From positions 868,001-932,000 of the forward strand of contig NZ_JABBGH010000003.1 in assembly GCF_012927305.1 (NCBI RefSeq): a stretch of DNA of 64,000 nucleotides. Direction: 5' to 3'. Each line of letters starts with the position of its first letter. The first letter of the stretch is position 1. A model generated the notes under the pieces. The model did not search any database, was not told the DNA's origin, and was given only the letters and a program-made list of their open reading frames with translations. Shown here in pieces: positions 51,715 through 60,277 of this stretch. The stretch comes from Hymenobacter polaris. Its GTDB lineage: Bacteria; Bacteroidota; Bacteroidia; Cytophagales; Hymenobacteraceae. The translations under genes were made by a program, and so were the position numbers.

Positions 51715-51778
51715 AAAAGCCCCGGCCGGTTGGTCGGGGCTTTGGAGTTTGTTTAATAGAGCACGGAAAGCCTATAGC
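51715..51778 (-). ncRNA. Putative small RNA 3' end, copy C
   Basis: Minus strand: GCGCTATAGGCTTTCCGTGC, TCTATTAAACAAACTCCAAA, GCCCCGACCAACCGGCCGGG GC and TTTT. Same order of motif then hairpin as copies A (20621) and B (21153), 30 kb away. The hairpin also suits the HNH gene as a plus-strand terminator. Confidence 0.4.
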
Positions 51779-51879
51779 GCCCGACCTACGGTTAAGCTTA
51801 CCTATCTGGATTGCTGCCCGCTAGTTTGCCAATATTATTGGGACTACTTAAATTAGCAGAAACAAGTCTCTTTTCCGCT

Positions 51880-52089
51880 ATGGCCAAGCCCGACCGCAAA
51901 CCCGACCCCGACTTTGAACCTGACTACGATACGGCCGACCCTGACTACGACGAGGGCGCGCAAGCCGAGTACAGCGACAGTAGCGAGCCCGACTATGATG
52001 AGGGAGCCCAGCCTGATTACGACGCTGATTTCCGCGACCCCGATGCGCAGGAGGGTAGCCAGGAATATTACAAGCGTAGCCAGAAATAA
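51880..52089 (+). CDS. Small acidic repeat protein
   Basis: 69 residues from ATG 51880. Built of D/E-rich repeats DPDYDEGAQ, EPDYDEGAQ, PDYDADFRDPDA, ending YYKRSQK. Very acidic and probably disordered; DNA-mimic or decoy proteins look like this, but no specific similarity is seen. Ended by a terminator at 52091-52120. Confidence 0.55.
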   Translation: MAKPDRKPDPDFEPDYDTADPDYDEGAQAEYSDSSEPDYDEGAQPDYDADFRDPDAQEGSQEYYKRSQK

Positions 52090-52090
52090 G

Positions 52091-52120
52091 CAAGCCCCGG
52101 CCATTTGGTCGGGGCTTTTG
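52091..52120 (+). terminator. Terminator after acidic gene
   Basis: AAGCCCCGGCC-ATTT-GGTCGGGGCTTTT, one G-T pair. Confidence 0.8.
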
Positions 52121-52143
52121 GCTTGTCACCTATCTTGGCAGGC

Positions 52144-52878
52144 ATGAAAAAGCTATTATTCATGCTGCTACTGCCATTTCTTTCCTGGGGCCAAGCCCAA
52201 AAGATGGCTACCACCCATAGGCAAGTGCCAAGCTTATTGGGTATAGGACCATTCCTGATTAACGAAACCACCGAAGCAGACCTATCTAAAATTTGCCTTA
52301 GGGCCGGTATTTCACTGCAGGAAAGCTACAGTTTGCACCCTGAACGCGAGGCTGGAGATAGCATAATTGCTTTTAGAATTCCTTATGAATCGGAAGACAC
52401 ATATTCAGACGCCTCCTATTTAGCAAGTCCATCTAAACATGCTATCGTTTATTACTTGCCAGAGTTTACTGTTGGTGACATTAAAATAAACGAATTGTCA
52501 CTTACTATCTATAATGGTAAGCTTGTTAAAATCTACACATCAAGGCTAGATGATTTGCCCGAGCTATTTAAAGCGAAATACGGCGTTCCAGTTGTGTCAA
52601 GCCTGAAAAGTGCAACCAAATGTGTTTATAAACTATCTGGGCGTACCGTGGCATATAATGATGAAAGTTTTTTTGAGTGATGGTTTAATGGGTTGATTGA
52701 AGCAGAGATATATTTTGGCAATACACGTGATAAAAATTGCCAGAAAACATTATTTTCTTCCCTTACTATTTCTGATAAAATAAAAACGAAGCAGCTTGAG
52801 CAAGAAGAAATATTAGTCAAGAAAGCAGAAGCAGCGGCAGCAAGTGATGCGCTTCGTCGTAGAGCATCTAAGCTTTAG
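52144..52878 (+). pseudogene. Secreted hypothetical protein interrupted by an in-frame TGA
   Basis: From ATG 52144 a signal peptide (MKKLLFMLLLPFLSWGQAQ) leads a protein of 178 residues to TGA 52678-52680. The same frame continues without interruption as WFNGLIEAEIYFGNTRDKNC and IKTKQLEQEEILVKKAEAAA to 52876-52878. The downstream part is protein-like, so TGA probably replaced a TGG or similar, giving an original 244-residue product. The truncated protein may still be made. Family unknown. AT-rich. Confidence 0.6.
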
Positions 52879-55800
52879 AATTAGGCCGGTGCCTTTTATT
52901 AATAATATCACGGCGCTGTCTGTCAGCCTCTATCCGACGCACAAGGTCTCCTTGCTCATTCAGTCGGTTATACTCTTGTTCCTGAATGGCCCGGCGCACC
53001 TGCTGTAGTTCGATAAGCAGCGCGTTCGTATCAGCCCGTTGCATCAGCAGCGCTGCGGCCTGCTGCTGAGCGGCCCCGCGCTGGATGCGCTCGGTAGTGC
53101 GCTGCAAGTCGGTCTGCTGGGTGCGGTACTGGATACGCTCGACCGCCTGCGCCTGTTGAGCCAGGATGTTCCGGGTTTCGGGTGCAGTGTATACCACGTC
53201 GTGCTGTTGGAGCTGCACCACAGTTGGCTTGGTAGCCAGCTTCAGGCCAGTGCGGGCCTGGCCGTAGAGTTCGGGCCCCCGGTCGCCAACGATGGCCAGT
53301 TCGGCCGGGCCGCCCTCGCGCCCCTTGAAGTACTGGGGTAGGGGCTTACTTAATACGACAGCCGCCTGCACTGCCCCTAGGGCCAAGTCGGCCGCAATGA
53401 ATGGCAGGGCAGCCGCAAACGTGTAGGTCGCAATTTCCTTTGCCACCGCCGCGGCCGTGTTGATAGCGATGCTGAAAAGAGCCCCATCCCGTTCGGCTTT
53501 CGCTTTATCGTAATTGAGTTTAGCCAGGCGCTTCTGGTGGTCCTTTTCAATTTTCTCTTTTAGCTCCGCATTGTCGCCTGCGACTTTGATGCTATTCTCA
53601 TAGGCTGCGTTCTCGTCCTGAATCTGCTTATCAATAAGATTGCCCTTGATTTGGAAGAAACTCTGCTCGGCAAACTGCGCATATTCCGCTACCTTATCGA
53701 TAATAGCTCTGGTGCGCTCTGCCGATTGCTTGCGTTGCTCTAAGCTTTGGCTATCGGATTCCTTTTGTCGTTCCAGAATGTCTTTATTCGCAGCAATCTG
53801 GTCTTCAATCGTGGTTTGGTGAAAGCTTTTGTCCAGCGCAAGAATCTCGTCGGTGTGCTTTTTCTTATTTGCCAGACTACGCCTGTCATATTGATTCTGC
53901 GTGATTTCACCACGCACCAACTGGCCCGAGAGTAGCGATTCTTGCGCGTCGCCAGCATGTAGAATTTCGTCTACCTTGTCTTTATAAGTTTTGACGCGAG
54001 GAATGAGGTCGGCCGTAAGTTGGTCGATATCAATCTTGGGCGCCTTAAACTCCAGCGGTTTCACTTCCAGCTTATCCTGCAAAGCCTGCTGCTCTTTAAG
54101 TACGTCACGGCCATACTGCTGCTGTACCGTTAGGCGCTTGATGGCGGCGGCCTGCTCAATGTCCGTAAGTTCGGCCGCGCTCACGCCCTTGGCCCGCTTT
54201 GCCTTAATCGCTTCGTCGTTAATGGCAATCAACTTCTCATCGCGCTCCGTGCGCAGAATGGCGATGCGCGTAGCCGCAGCTTGCCGCTCCAGCGCCGTAA
54301 TCTGGTTCTGCGTCGTGGCCACCGAAACCCGAAATACTTCTGGCGAGAGTTGCTTATCATCGAAAAGCTTGCCCTGCTCAGTTTGCAGTTTTTTCAGGTC
54401 GTCAATGCGCTTTTGGGTATCGGATAGCTGGCCGGCCAGGCTAGTCCGGCGCTGCTCAGCCTGGGCCTTCGCCGCGCGGTCGAGAATGACTTCCGCGCCA
54501 CCCGCCGCCGCACCCAGCCCGGTTTGTGCCTGCGCTGCCTGATTGGTAACGCCCGCGAAAAGGCCCGTTTCGTAGGCCGCGCGCGCATTGAGCTTGGCCA
54601 GGCCATCGAGCTTGGTATTATAGTCGGCTGTCAGCTGGGCCAGCTTGCCGCGCGTGGCGCCTAGCTCAATCTGGGCCCGGCTCAGCTGCTCGACGCCCGC
54701 GCTGAGTTCGCCGTAGCCCATGTTGTTGGCGAAGTCGTCGGCCTGGGCCCGCGCCTGCTCGGCTGTAATGCCAAGTAGCTTCTCGCGGGTACTGATTTGC
54801 TGCTCCAGGGCTTTAATGTTCAACTGCTCCTGCTGCTGCTGCGCCTTCAGGGCATCAGCTTCCAACACCAGCGTCGACACGGCTTGGTTGCTGAGCAACA
54901 GCTTCTGCGAAATCAGCCGTTTGGTCGCGGCTTCGTTGAGTACCAGCTGGCCCGTTTCCTTGTCGATAGCCGCCGCGCTCTCCCCTAGGCTGTCGCGCAG
55001 CTGCAAGGTGATGAGGTTCAGTTCGCCCTTCCCATCCTTAGCCGGCTTCACGCCCTTGGCCGTGAGGTCCTGGTAGCGCTCCAGCAGGGCCTGGGCCGTG
55101 CTGGCCGCCTGCTGGTTGGCCAGGCCGTTAGCTGCCGTGGCCGCCGTATTCTCCTGCACCGACTTGGTGTTGCCAGTGAGCTTGCTGAGCAGGGCGGAAA
55201 ACTGGTTCAGGGTAGCGCCCAGCGACCGGCTCAACCCGTCCAGGTTGTTGATGATGATATTCTTTACCACCGCCCCAAAGCGGCTGCCGGCGGTACTGAT
55301 GTTGTCGAGCTGCTTGGCCGCTTGCTCGTTGGCGGCACTCGTGCCCGTCACGGCCACCGTCAGGCGCTCCACCTCGGCCCGGTTGGCCACGAGCAGCTTG
55401 GCGCTGTTGGCATTCTCCAGCCCGAAGAGCTTAGTATACTGCGCCGTCGTCAGGTTTTGCTTGGCCAAATTATCCAGTGCCGTACTCAGGCCCACCACCT
55501 CCGGGTTGGTGTCCTTGGCGCCGGCGGCCAGCTTGGCCAGCACGGCGCGCAGTTGGGTGCCGGCCTGCTCGCCCTTGATGCTACGTTCGGCTAGCAGCTG
55601 AATAAGGGCCACCGACTTCTCCACCGAGATATTGGCGCTGGCTGCGTTTACCCCGAAGTAGCGCAGCGATTCGGCCGTCTGGGGAATGGTCGCCGCCCCT
55701 TCCTTGGCCCCGGCGGCCAGTGCGTTCACGTAGCGCCCGGCTTCCTGGGCCGAGGCAGAATACTGGTTCATTACGCCCGTGAGGGCTTCGGCGGCCGCGG

Positions 55801-57250
55801 GCAGCTCTTCCTTTGAGGCCGCGGCCAGCAGCAGCGCCTGCTCGGTGACGGCTGCCAGGTTCTCCTTGCTGTCGAGCAGCGCCGGCTGGGCCGAGCCTAC
55901 TAACTCAAACGCCTTGAGAACTTCTGCGGCGCTCTTGCCGACTTTGGGCCCTAGGTCCTCGGCCCGGTCGGCCATGAACTGCAAGTCTTCGCCCACGGCG
56001 CCGGTAAGGGCCGAGAGGCTGCTCAGCGCCGATTGAAACTCCGCATCCGTGCTGAAGGCCGCCGACACGCCCCCCAGGATGGCCTGCACCCCAATCAGGC
56101 CCACGCCGAGTTGCGTGATAGCGCCCGTAAGGCCCTGCTTGCTGAAGCCTAACTGCTCGGCTACTTGCTTGAAGCCACCGCCCGCCTTCTCGGTGCTGGC
56201 CGGGATGCTGTCGAGTTCCTTCTTCGTGCTGGCAATTTGAAAGCCGAGCTTGCGGTACTCTTCCGAATCGGTGCCGGCCGATTTGGCTACGTCCTGCTGG
56301 GCTTTCTCCAGCCGCACTAGGTTGCTGACGGTCGGGTTGATAGCGGCCGTGTACTGTTCGATTTGACTGTTGGCCTGCTCGTAGCTCAACCCCGCCTGGG
56401 CAGCCGCTTTCTGGGCAGCCGTCAGAAAGCCGATGCGTTTTTGCTCCAATTGCTGGTAGCGTTGAGAATCCGCATTGAGGCCATTTTGCTGGGCCTGCAC
56501 CTTGGCTAGTTCCTGCACTAAACTTGCAAACCCCCCTTTGTAGTCGCCCACCGACCGGGTGAAGATGCCTATTTGGGCATCGTAGGCCTTCAGCTTGGCC
56601 GTATTCTGGGCAATCTGGTTTTGCAGCGCCGCCACCCGCTGCTCGTTGCCCCCTAGGCCCCCGTCGAGCGCCTTGAGCGTGGCAATGAGGCGCTTGTTCT
56701 GGGCATCGAGCGCGTCGTAGCTGCCGCGGGCGGCGGTGAGTTCCGAGTTGGTACCGCGCAGGGCCTGCGAGAGGGCGGTGGTTTCGGTCTTGGCCGTGCG
56801 AATGGCGGTGGCCGCGGCCGTGATGCGGGCCGTGTCGCCGCTCTTGTAGGCTTCGCGCAGCTCGTTTTGCAGGGCCCGGCTGGCGCTCTGCGCCTGCTTG
56901 GTGGCGTCGTTGACCACCTGCTGCGCTTTGGCCTGCTCGGCCAGCTGCTGCTGCAGGCGCTGCTGCTCCCCGCGCAGGGCCACGATTTGGGCGTTCAGGG
57001 CCGCGAATACGACGCGCTCCTGCTCGCTGGCCATGTTGATGGCCCCAATCTGCCCGGCCAGCTGCCCACCCTGAGTGGAGATGTCGGCCAGCGCCGCCTT
57101 CACCCGCCCGCCGTCGGCCTCCAGGTTCTTGGCAAAATTGCGGTAGTTGCGCGAAAGGCCCTGGATGCTGGCCGTGAACTCGGCCAGCAGCTGGGCCCCC
57201 GAGCCCAAATTGGGGTCGAAGAACTCTTCGAGTGAGATTGGCTTTCCCAT
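52868..57250 (-). CDS. Phage tail tape-measure protein, TP901 family
   Basis: 1460 residues. N-terminal long coiled coils full of Gln, Ala and Lys (residues ~60-330), then the TP901-type core (EFQSALSSLSALTGAVGEDL; SAAEVLKAFELVGSAQPALL; MNQYSASAQEAGRYVNALAA), more coiled coil, two C-terminal hydrophobic segments (TAAAVAKEIATYTFAAALPF), and a Gln-rich tail. Determines tail length and assists DNA ejection. It is the last gene of the leftward block, after lysis genes, an unusual order. Its 3' end overlaps the opposing plus-strand reading frame by 11 bp. Confidence 0.93.
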   Translation of the reverse strand: MGKPISLEEFFDPNLGSGAQLLAEFTASIQGLSRNYRNFAKNLEADGGRVKAALADISTQGGQLAGQIGAINMASEQERVVFAALNAQIVALRGEQQRLQQQLAEQAKAQQVVNDATKQAQSASRALQNELREAYKSGDTARITAAATAIRTAKTETTALSQALRGTNSELTAARGSYDALDAQNKRLIATLKALDGGLGGNEQRVAALQNQIAQNTAKLKAYDAQIGIFTRSVGDYKGGFASLVQELAKVQAQQNGLNADSQRYQQLEQKRIGFLTAAQKAAAQAGLSYEQANSQIEQYTAAINPTVSNLVRLEKAQQDVAKSAGTDSEEYRKLGFQIASTKKELDSIPASTEKAGGGFKQVAEQLGFSKQGLTGAITQLGVGLIGVQAILGGVSAAFSTDAEFQSALSSLSALTGAVGEDLQFMADRAEDLGPKVGKSAAEVLKAFELVGSAQPALLDSKENLAAVTEQALLLAAASKEELPAAAEALTGVMNQYSASAQEAGRYVNALAAGAKEGAATIPQTAESLRYFGVNAASANISVEKSVALIQLLAERSIKGEQAGTQLRAVLAKLAAGAKDTNPEVVGLSTALDNLAKQNLTTAQYTKLFGLENANSAKLLVANRAEVERLTVAVTGTSAANEQAAKQLDNISTAGSRFGAVVKNIIINNLDGLSRSLGATLNQFSALLSKLTGNTKSVQENTAATAANGLANQQAASTAQALLERYQDLTAKGVKPAKDGKGELNLITLQLRDSLGESAAAIDKETGQLVLNEAATKRLISQKLLLSNQAVSTLVLEADALKAQQQQEQLNIKALEQQISTREKLLGITAEQARAQADDFANNMGYGELSAGVEQLSRAQIELGATRGKLAQLTADYNTKLDGLAKLNARAAYETGLFAGVTNQAAQAQTGLGAAAGGAEVILDRAAKAQAEQRRTSLAGQLSDTQKRIDDLKKLQTEQGKLFDDKQLSPEVFRVSVATTQNQITALERQAAATRIAILRTERDEKLIAINDEAIKAKRAKGVSAAELTDIEQAAAIKRLTVQQQYGRDVLKEQQALQDKLEVKPLEFKAPKIDIDQLTADLIPRVKTYKDKVDEILHAGDAQESLLSGQLVRGEITQNQYDRRSLANKKKHTDEILALDKSFHQTTIEDQIAANKDILERQKESDSQSLEQRKQSAERTRAIIDKVAEYAQFAEQSFFQIKGNLIDKQIQDENAAYENSIKVAGDNAELKEKIEKDHQKRLAKLNYDKAKAERDGALFSIAINTAAAVAKEIATYTFAAALPFIAADLALGAVQAAVVLSKPLPQYFKGREGGPAELAIVGDRGPELYGQARTGLKLATKPTVVQLQQHDVVYTAPETRNILAQQAQAVERIQYRTQQTDLQRTTERIQRGAAQQQAAALLMQRADTNALLIELQQVRRAIQEQEYNRLNEQGDLVRRIEADRQRRDIINKRHRPNSKA

Positions 57251-57353
57251 AATTATGCGTAAAGTACGCTACTAAAAGCACGAAAAAGGGCGGGCCATAC
57301 GCCCGCCCTTTCGGGAAGTGAGTAGGGGCAGAGCCTGCCCCCGCCCAAGGGCC

Positions 57354-57779
57354 TTATCTGCTGCTGAAGCGGCTGTAGAGCAGCCCGGCCAGCAGCGCGC
57401 TCAGCAGCGCGTTGACGACGCCCTTGCGGTGGGCGCGGGCGCGGTACATGGCCGTTTTCTGGGTCTGGCTGGCGAGCTGCCGCTGGCTGCCGTCGTAGGC
57501 CACCCGTAGGCTGTCTGCCCCGCGCTGGCTGGCCCGGTAGGCTACATCTAGTGAATCCAGTGCCCAGTTGTAGAGGTGGCTGGCGTTGCGCCAAGCGCCC
57601 TGCTGCTGGTGGATGGATACGCGCAGCGCCCCGAGGGTTAGCAGGCTGTCGCGCACCTGGTTTTGCTGCGGCACGGTCAGGCAAACGGGGCGGGTCGGCA
57701 GCTTATCGACCAAAGAGCGTTGCCCAAAACTGGGCCAGGCCGCTAGAGTCAGCAGCAGGAGTAGATACAGGGTGCGCAT
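57354..57779 (-). CDS. Possible spanin-type lysis protein (second of overlapping pair)
   Basis: 141 residues. Signal peptide RTLYLLLLLTLAAWPSFGQ, a helical middle (SHLYNWALDSLDVAYRASQR) and a C-terminal hydrophobic stretch GVVNALLSALLAGLLYS. The 5' end overlaps the upstream gene by 77 bases in another frame, as in Rz/Rz1-type pairs, and an endolysin-like gene lies just upstream. No lipobox cysteine, so it is not a classical o-spanin. Role inferred from context only. Confidence 0.55.
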   Translation of the reverse strand: MRTLYLLLLLTLAAWPSFGQRSLVDKLPTRPVCLTVPQQNQVRDSLLTLGALRVSIHQQQGAWRNASHLYNWALDSLDVAYRASQRGADSLRVAYDGSQRQLASQTQKTAMYRARAHRKGVVNALLSALLAGLLYSRFSSR

Positions 57780-58074
57780 GGCGGGCGTAGTAAGTGGCGG
57801 AATCGTCGTAGGCCCGGGCGGCGGCGCGTAGCGTGCTGGCGGCGTGCTCTGCGCTAGTGGCCCGCTGGTGGTAAGCGGCGGCGGCGGCCAGGGCCTTGTC
57901 CTGCTGGGCCTGCTGCTGGCGCTGCTCGCGCTTGGTCAGCATGCCGGCGGGCCGGGTGTGGCAGGTGGTCACGGCCTGGCTGGAAGCGATGATGAGCCCG
58001 GCGAGTAGGAGCGGAATCCAGGTACTGGGGCGGCGAAGCCAGCTTGTAAAGCCGGTGAGTAAGAGCTGAAGCAT
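57703..58074 (-). CDS. Possible i-spanin-like protein
   Basis: 123 residues. One N-terminal membrane helix (TWIPLLLAGLIIASSQAV) followed by a long charged helix REQRQQQAQQDKALAAAAAY and AARAYDDSATYYARHA, the layout of an inner-membrane spanin with a periplasmic coiled coil. Out-of-frame overlap of 77 bp with the next gene, and 36 bp downstream of the endolysin-like gene. Confidence 0.55.
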   Translation of the reverse strand: MLQLLLTGFTSWLRRPSTWIPLLLAGLIIASSQAVTTCHTRPAGMLTKREQRQQQAQQDKALAAAAAYHQRATSAEHAASTLRAAARAYDDSATYYARHAHPVSTPAADSSGLAQFWATLFGR

Positions 58075-58087
58075 AGGGCAGGGTAGG

Positions 58088-58109
58088 GCGGTAGAGATGC
58101 TTCGGCAAG
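58088..58109. repeat. Half copy of the palindrome core
   Basis: GCGGTAGAGATGCTTCGGCA AG matches the right arm of the large intergenic palindromes without its partner arm. It sits exactly in the 36-bp gap between the endolysin-like gene and the spanin-like gene. Confidence 0.8.
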
Positions 58110-58110
58110 G

Positions 58111-58704
58111 CTATTTGTAGTCCCAGCGGGCGGCGGCCGTGACGGCGGTGGCGAAGTAGAAGGTGCGGTGCAGGCCCGCCTTGGCGCCGCGGCCCTCATT
58201 GCCCCCTAGGCAGTAGAAGCCCCTAGGGGGCCGGCCCTTGCGCAGCGGTGCTACTCGCTCGTCGGCGCGGGTGACGTGGTGAATAATGACCGAGGGCCGC
58301 CAGGCAAAGCCTACTAGGTCGCCGGGCTGAATGCTGTCGAGCACTCCACGCCGCCCCACATGGTAGAAGGTGCGAGGTAGCAGCACCTTGCCCGTGGCAT
58401 CGGTAAACCAGCACCGCGCGGCTCCCTGCATGCCGGCGGCCGGAATGGGCAGGCCGTGGGCACGCTGGTTGGCCGCCTGTGTAAAGCCACACCACTCCGG
58501 GCGCTGAGCGGGTACCCCGCCGCCGGCCTTGATGATGGCGGCCACGGCCGGCCCATCATTGCGGCCGCTTGCTTCCCGCACACCCAGGCGGGCGCGCAGC
58601 CAGTCGAGAGTAGCCGCTTGCACCCTAGGGTCGCGGCGCGGCTGGGCTTGGCCTGTGAAGCAGAGTAGCAATGGCAGCCAGGCTAGTAGCAAGAGCTTTT
58701 TCAT
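58111..58704 (-). CDS. Exported endolysin-like amidase/peptidase (CHAP-like)
   Basis: 197 residues. Signal peptide KKLLLLAWLPLLLCFTGQAQ. Then LRARLGVREASGRNDGPAVA, PEWCGFTQAAN (probable catalytic Cys), SIQPGDLVGFAWRPSVIIHH (probable catalytic His) and GFYCLGGNEGRG: the Cys-His arrangement of CHAP/NlpC-type peptidoglycan hydrolases in Bacteroidota phages. With its own signal it would reach the periplasm without a canonical holin. First gene of a lysis-type block with the spanin-like pair. Confidence 0.75.
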   Translation of the reverse strand: MKKLLLLAWLPLLLCFTGQAQPRRDPRVQAATLDWLRARLGVREASGRNDGPAVAAIIKAGGGVPAQRPEWCGFTQAANQRAHGLPIPAAGMQGAARCWFTDATGKVLLPRTFYHVGRRGVLDSIQPGDLVGFAWRPSVIIHHVTRADERVAPLRKGRPPRGFYCLGGNEGRGAKAGLHRTFYFATAVTAAARWDYK

Positions 58705-58706
58705 GG

Positions 58707-59411
58707 CTACTGCACGCTAAAGCCTGCCCACACGCTGATGCCCGCCGCTAGCACAAATAGGCCGAAGAAGCCCAGCAGCAGCTTTACCCGGTCGAGGTCA
58801 CCCTGCCGCAGGAAGCTGCGCTTAAAGCCGGCCACCGGCGTCTCCAGCCCCACGGCGGCGGCGCGGGCCGGGTCGCTGTAGTCGCCTTTGGCCCAATCGG
58901 GCACCACCGGCATAGCAGCGTTGAGTGCGCCCCACCCGAGGCCCATAATCAGGCAGAATACCACCACGGCCACGGCTAGCTTGAGCAGCACCAGCGAGGG
59001 GTCAACCACCTTGGCGCTTTCCGCCGCGGCCGCGCCGGCGGCCTCCTTGGCAATTTCGGAGAGGCTGCTGCCCGCCGCGGCGGCCTTGCGGGCGGCACGC
59101 TCGGCGGCGGAGGTCACCAGCCAATTGAAGAGGGCTACGAAGCCGTAGAGCGCGCCGGCGCCCAAGTAGACCCAGTTCCAGCGCCGTAGCACCTGGCGCA
59201 CGCGGCCCCAGGGCGTGCAGGGCGCAGGGCTGGCCGAATCGAGCTCGGCTGGCGTCGGCTCGGGGGCTAGGTAGGCGCGGGCGGCCTGGGCGGGGCTCGG
59301 GTCTACGCGGGCCTTGAGTTGGCCCAGGCGGTAGTAGAGGTGCCATACCAGCACGGCTAGCACGCCGATAATGGCCAGCAGGCCCAGGGCAATGTCGCGA
59401 AAATCCATCAT
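58707..59411 (-). CDS. Phage membrane protein of unknown function
   Basis: 234 residues from ATG 59411 (a second ATG is adjacent at 59408). Four hydrophobic segments: ALGLLAIIGVLAVLVWHLYY, WVYLGAGALYGFVALFNWLV, VLLKLAVAVVVFCLIMGLGW and LLGFFGLFVLAAGISVWAGF, with an Ala-rich helix between 2 and 3. May act in lysis or anchoring of tail components; no family recognised. Two bases from the endolysin-like gene, so same operon. Confidence 0.65.
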   Translation of the reverse strand: MMDFRDIALGLLAIIGVLAVLVWHLYYRLGQLKARVDPSPAQAARAYLAPEPTPAELDSASPAPCTPWGRVRQVLRRWNWVYLGAGALYGFVALFNWLVTSAAERAARKAAAAGSSLSEIAKEAAGAAAAESAKVVDPSLVLLKLAVAVVVFCLIMGLGWGALNAAMPVVPDWAKGDYSDPARAAAVGLETPVAGFKRSFLRQGDLDRVKLLLGFFGLFVLAAGISVWAGFSVQ

Positions 59412-59492
59412 ACAGAAAAAGAGGGGGTTAGAATTAGCCAAAAAGAAAGTAGAGCACGTCGCCGCCGAGGGCCAGCACCAGCAGCCAGAAGG

Positions 59493-60215
59493 TTACCTGG
59501 CCGAGCCGGTCAAGGTGGCTTTCAGCTGCTGGGCTTGCGAGCGCGTCAAAAGCACGGTGGCACAGGTGACGCCAGAGTTGTGTAAGTCGTGCAGGTCGGC
59601 GGCCGTGAGCGCGTGCTGGGTCTGCCAGCTCAGGGCCAGCATCGTGAACTTTTGGTATTCCCCCTTCGGGTCGGGCATCACCTGGTAGTAGGCCGACCAG
59701 GCTCCCGAGGCGAGCAAGGCAGCCTGCACTGCTGCACTGTCGGCGGTGCGGGCATCCGGCACATACAGGGCCCTGCCAGGCAAGTAGGGTATGCGGCTTA
59801 TTTCCAGCCACAGGGGCTTGGGCAGCGGCGTGGCCTGCAGGTCGGTCACGCTCTGCATCTCCGCTTCCCGTACCTCCACCACGCACGTCACGTGGGCGGA
59901 ACCATCGGAGCACACCTCGTACTCGGTGATGCTCACCCGGTCGGGCTTGTAGTCCTTCTGAATGAGCAGCAGCAAAGTGGTAAGCCCGCGCATATTGGCC
60001 GTGAGCATGGCCTCTACTTCCTTGAGGGCGGCCTCCTGCCCGGCCCCGCGGTGCACCAACCGCCTGAGCCAGCCCAGCAAGCCAGTCCAGCACCAGGCGA
60101 AAAAGGCTTTGAAGCCCTCCTGGGCTTCTTTTTTGTAAATGCCCAGCAGCACCAGCACCGCCCCAATGGCTGTGTCTAGCAGCCCCTCGGGCGTAAGCAG
60201 TTTGTTCCAGTTCAT
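59493..60215 (-). CDS. Phage hypothetical protein with N-terminal membrane segment
   Basis: 240 residues from ATG 60215. DTAIGAVLVLLGIYKKEAQE and AFFAWCWTGLLGWLRRLV near the start could be membrane segments; the rest is soluble (VSITEYEVCSDGSAHVTCVV; HDLHNSGVTCATVLLTRSQA). Family unknown. Upstream of and co-oriented with the 58707-59411 gene. Confidence 0.6.
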   Translation of the reverse strand: MNWNKLLTPEGLLDTAIGAVLVLLGIYKKEAQEGFKAFFAWCWTGLLGWLRRLVHRGAGQEAALKEVEAMLTANMRGLTTLLLLIQKDYKPDRVSITEYEVCSDGSAHVTCVVEVREAEMQSVTDLQATPLPKPLWLEISRIPYLPGRALYVPDARTADSAAVQAALLASGAWSAYYQVMPDPKGEYQKFTMLALSWQTQHALTAADLHDLHNSGVTCATVLLTRSQAQQLKATLTGSAR

Positions 60216-60277
60216 TCGCCATGAGCGGGCGTTGGGGCTAGGTGAGCACGTAGCGGGTAGGGGGAAGGAGAAAGGGC

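Noticed and set aside
52144..52680. Programmed frameshift at the T7 run before the stop
   Set aside because: The downstream coding sequence is in the same frame as the upstream part, so a frameshift would not join them; a nonsense change is simpler.
55905..57281. 458-residue frame within the tape-measure gene
   Set aside because: Arg/Gly/Pro-rich off-frame translation of the tape-measure coding sequence.
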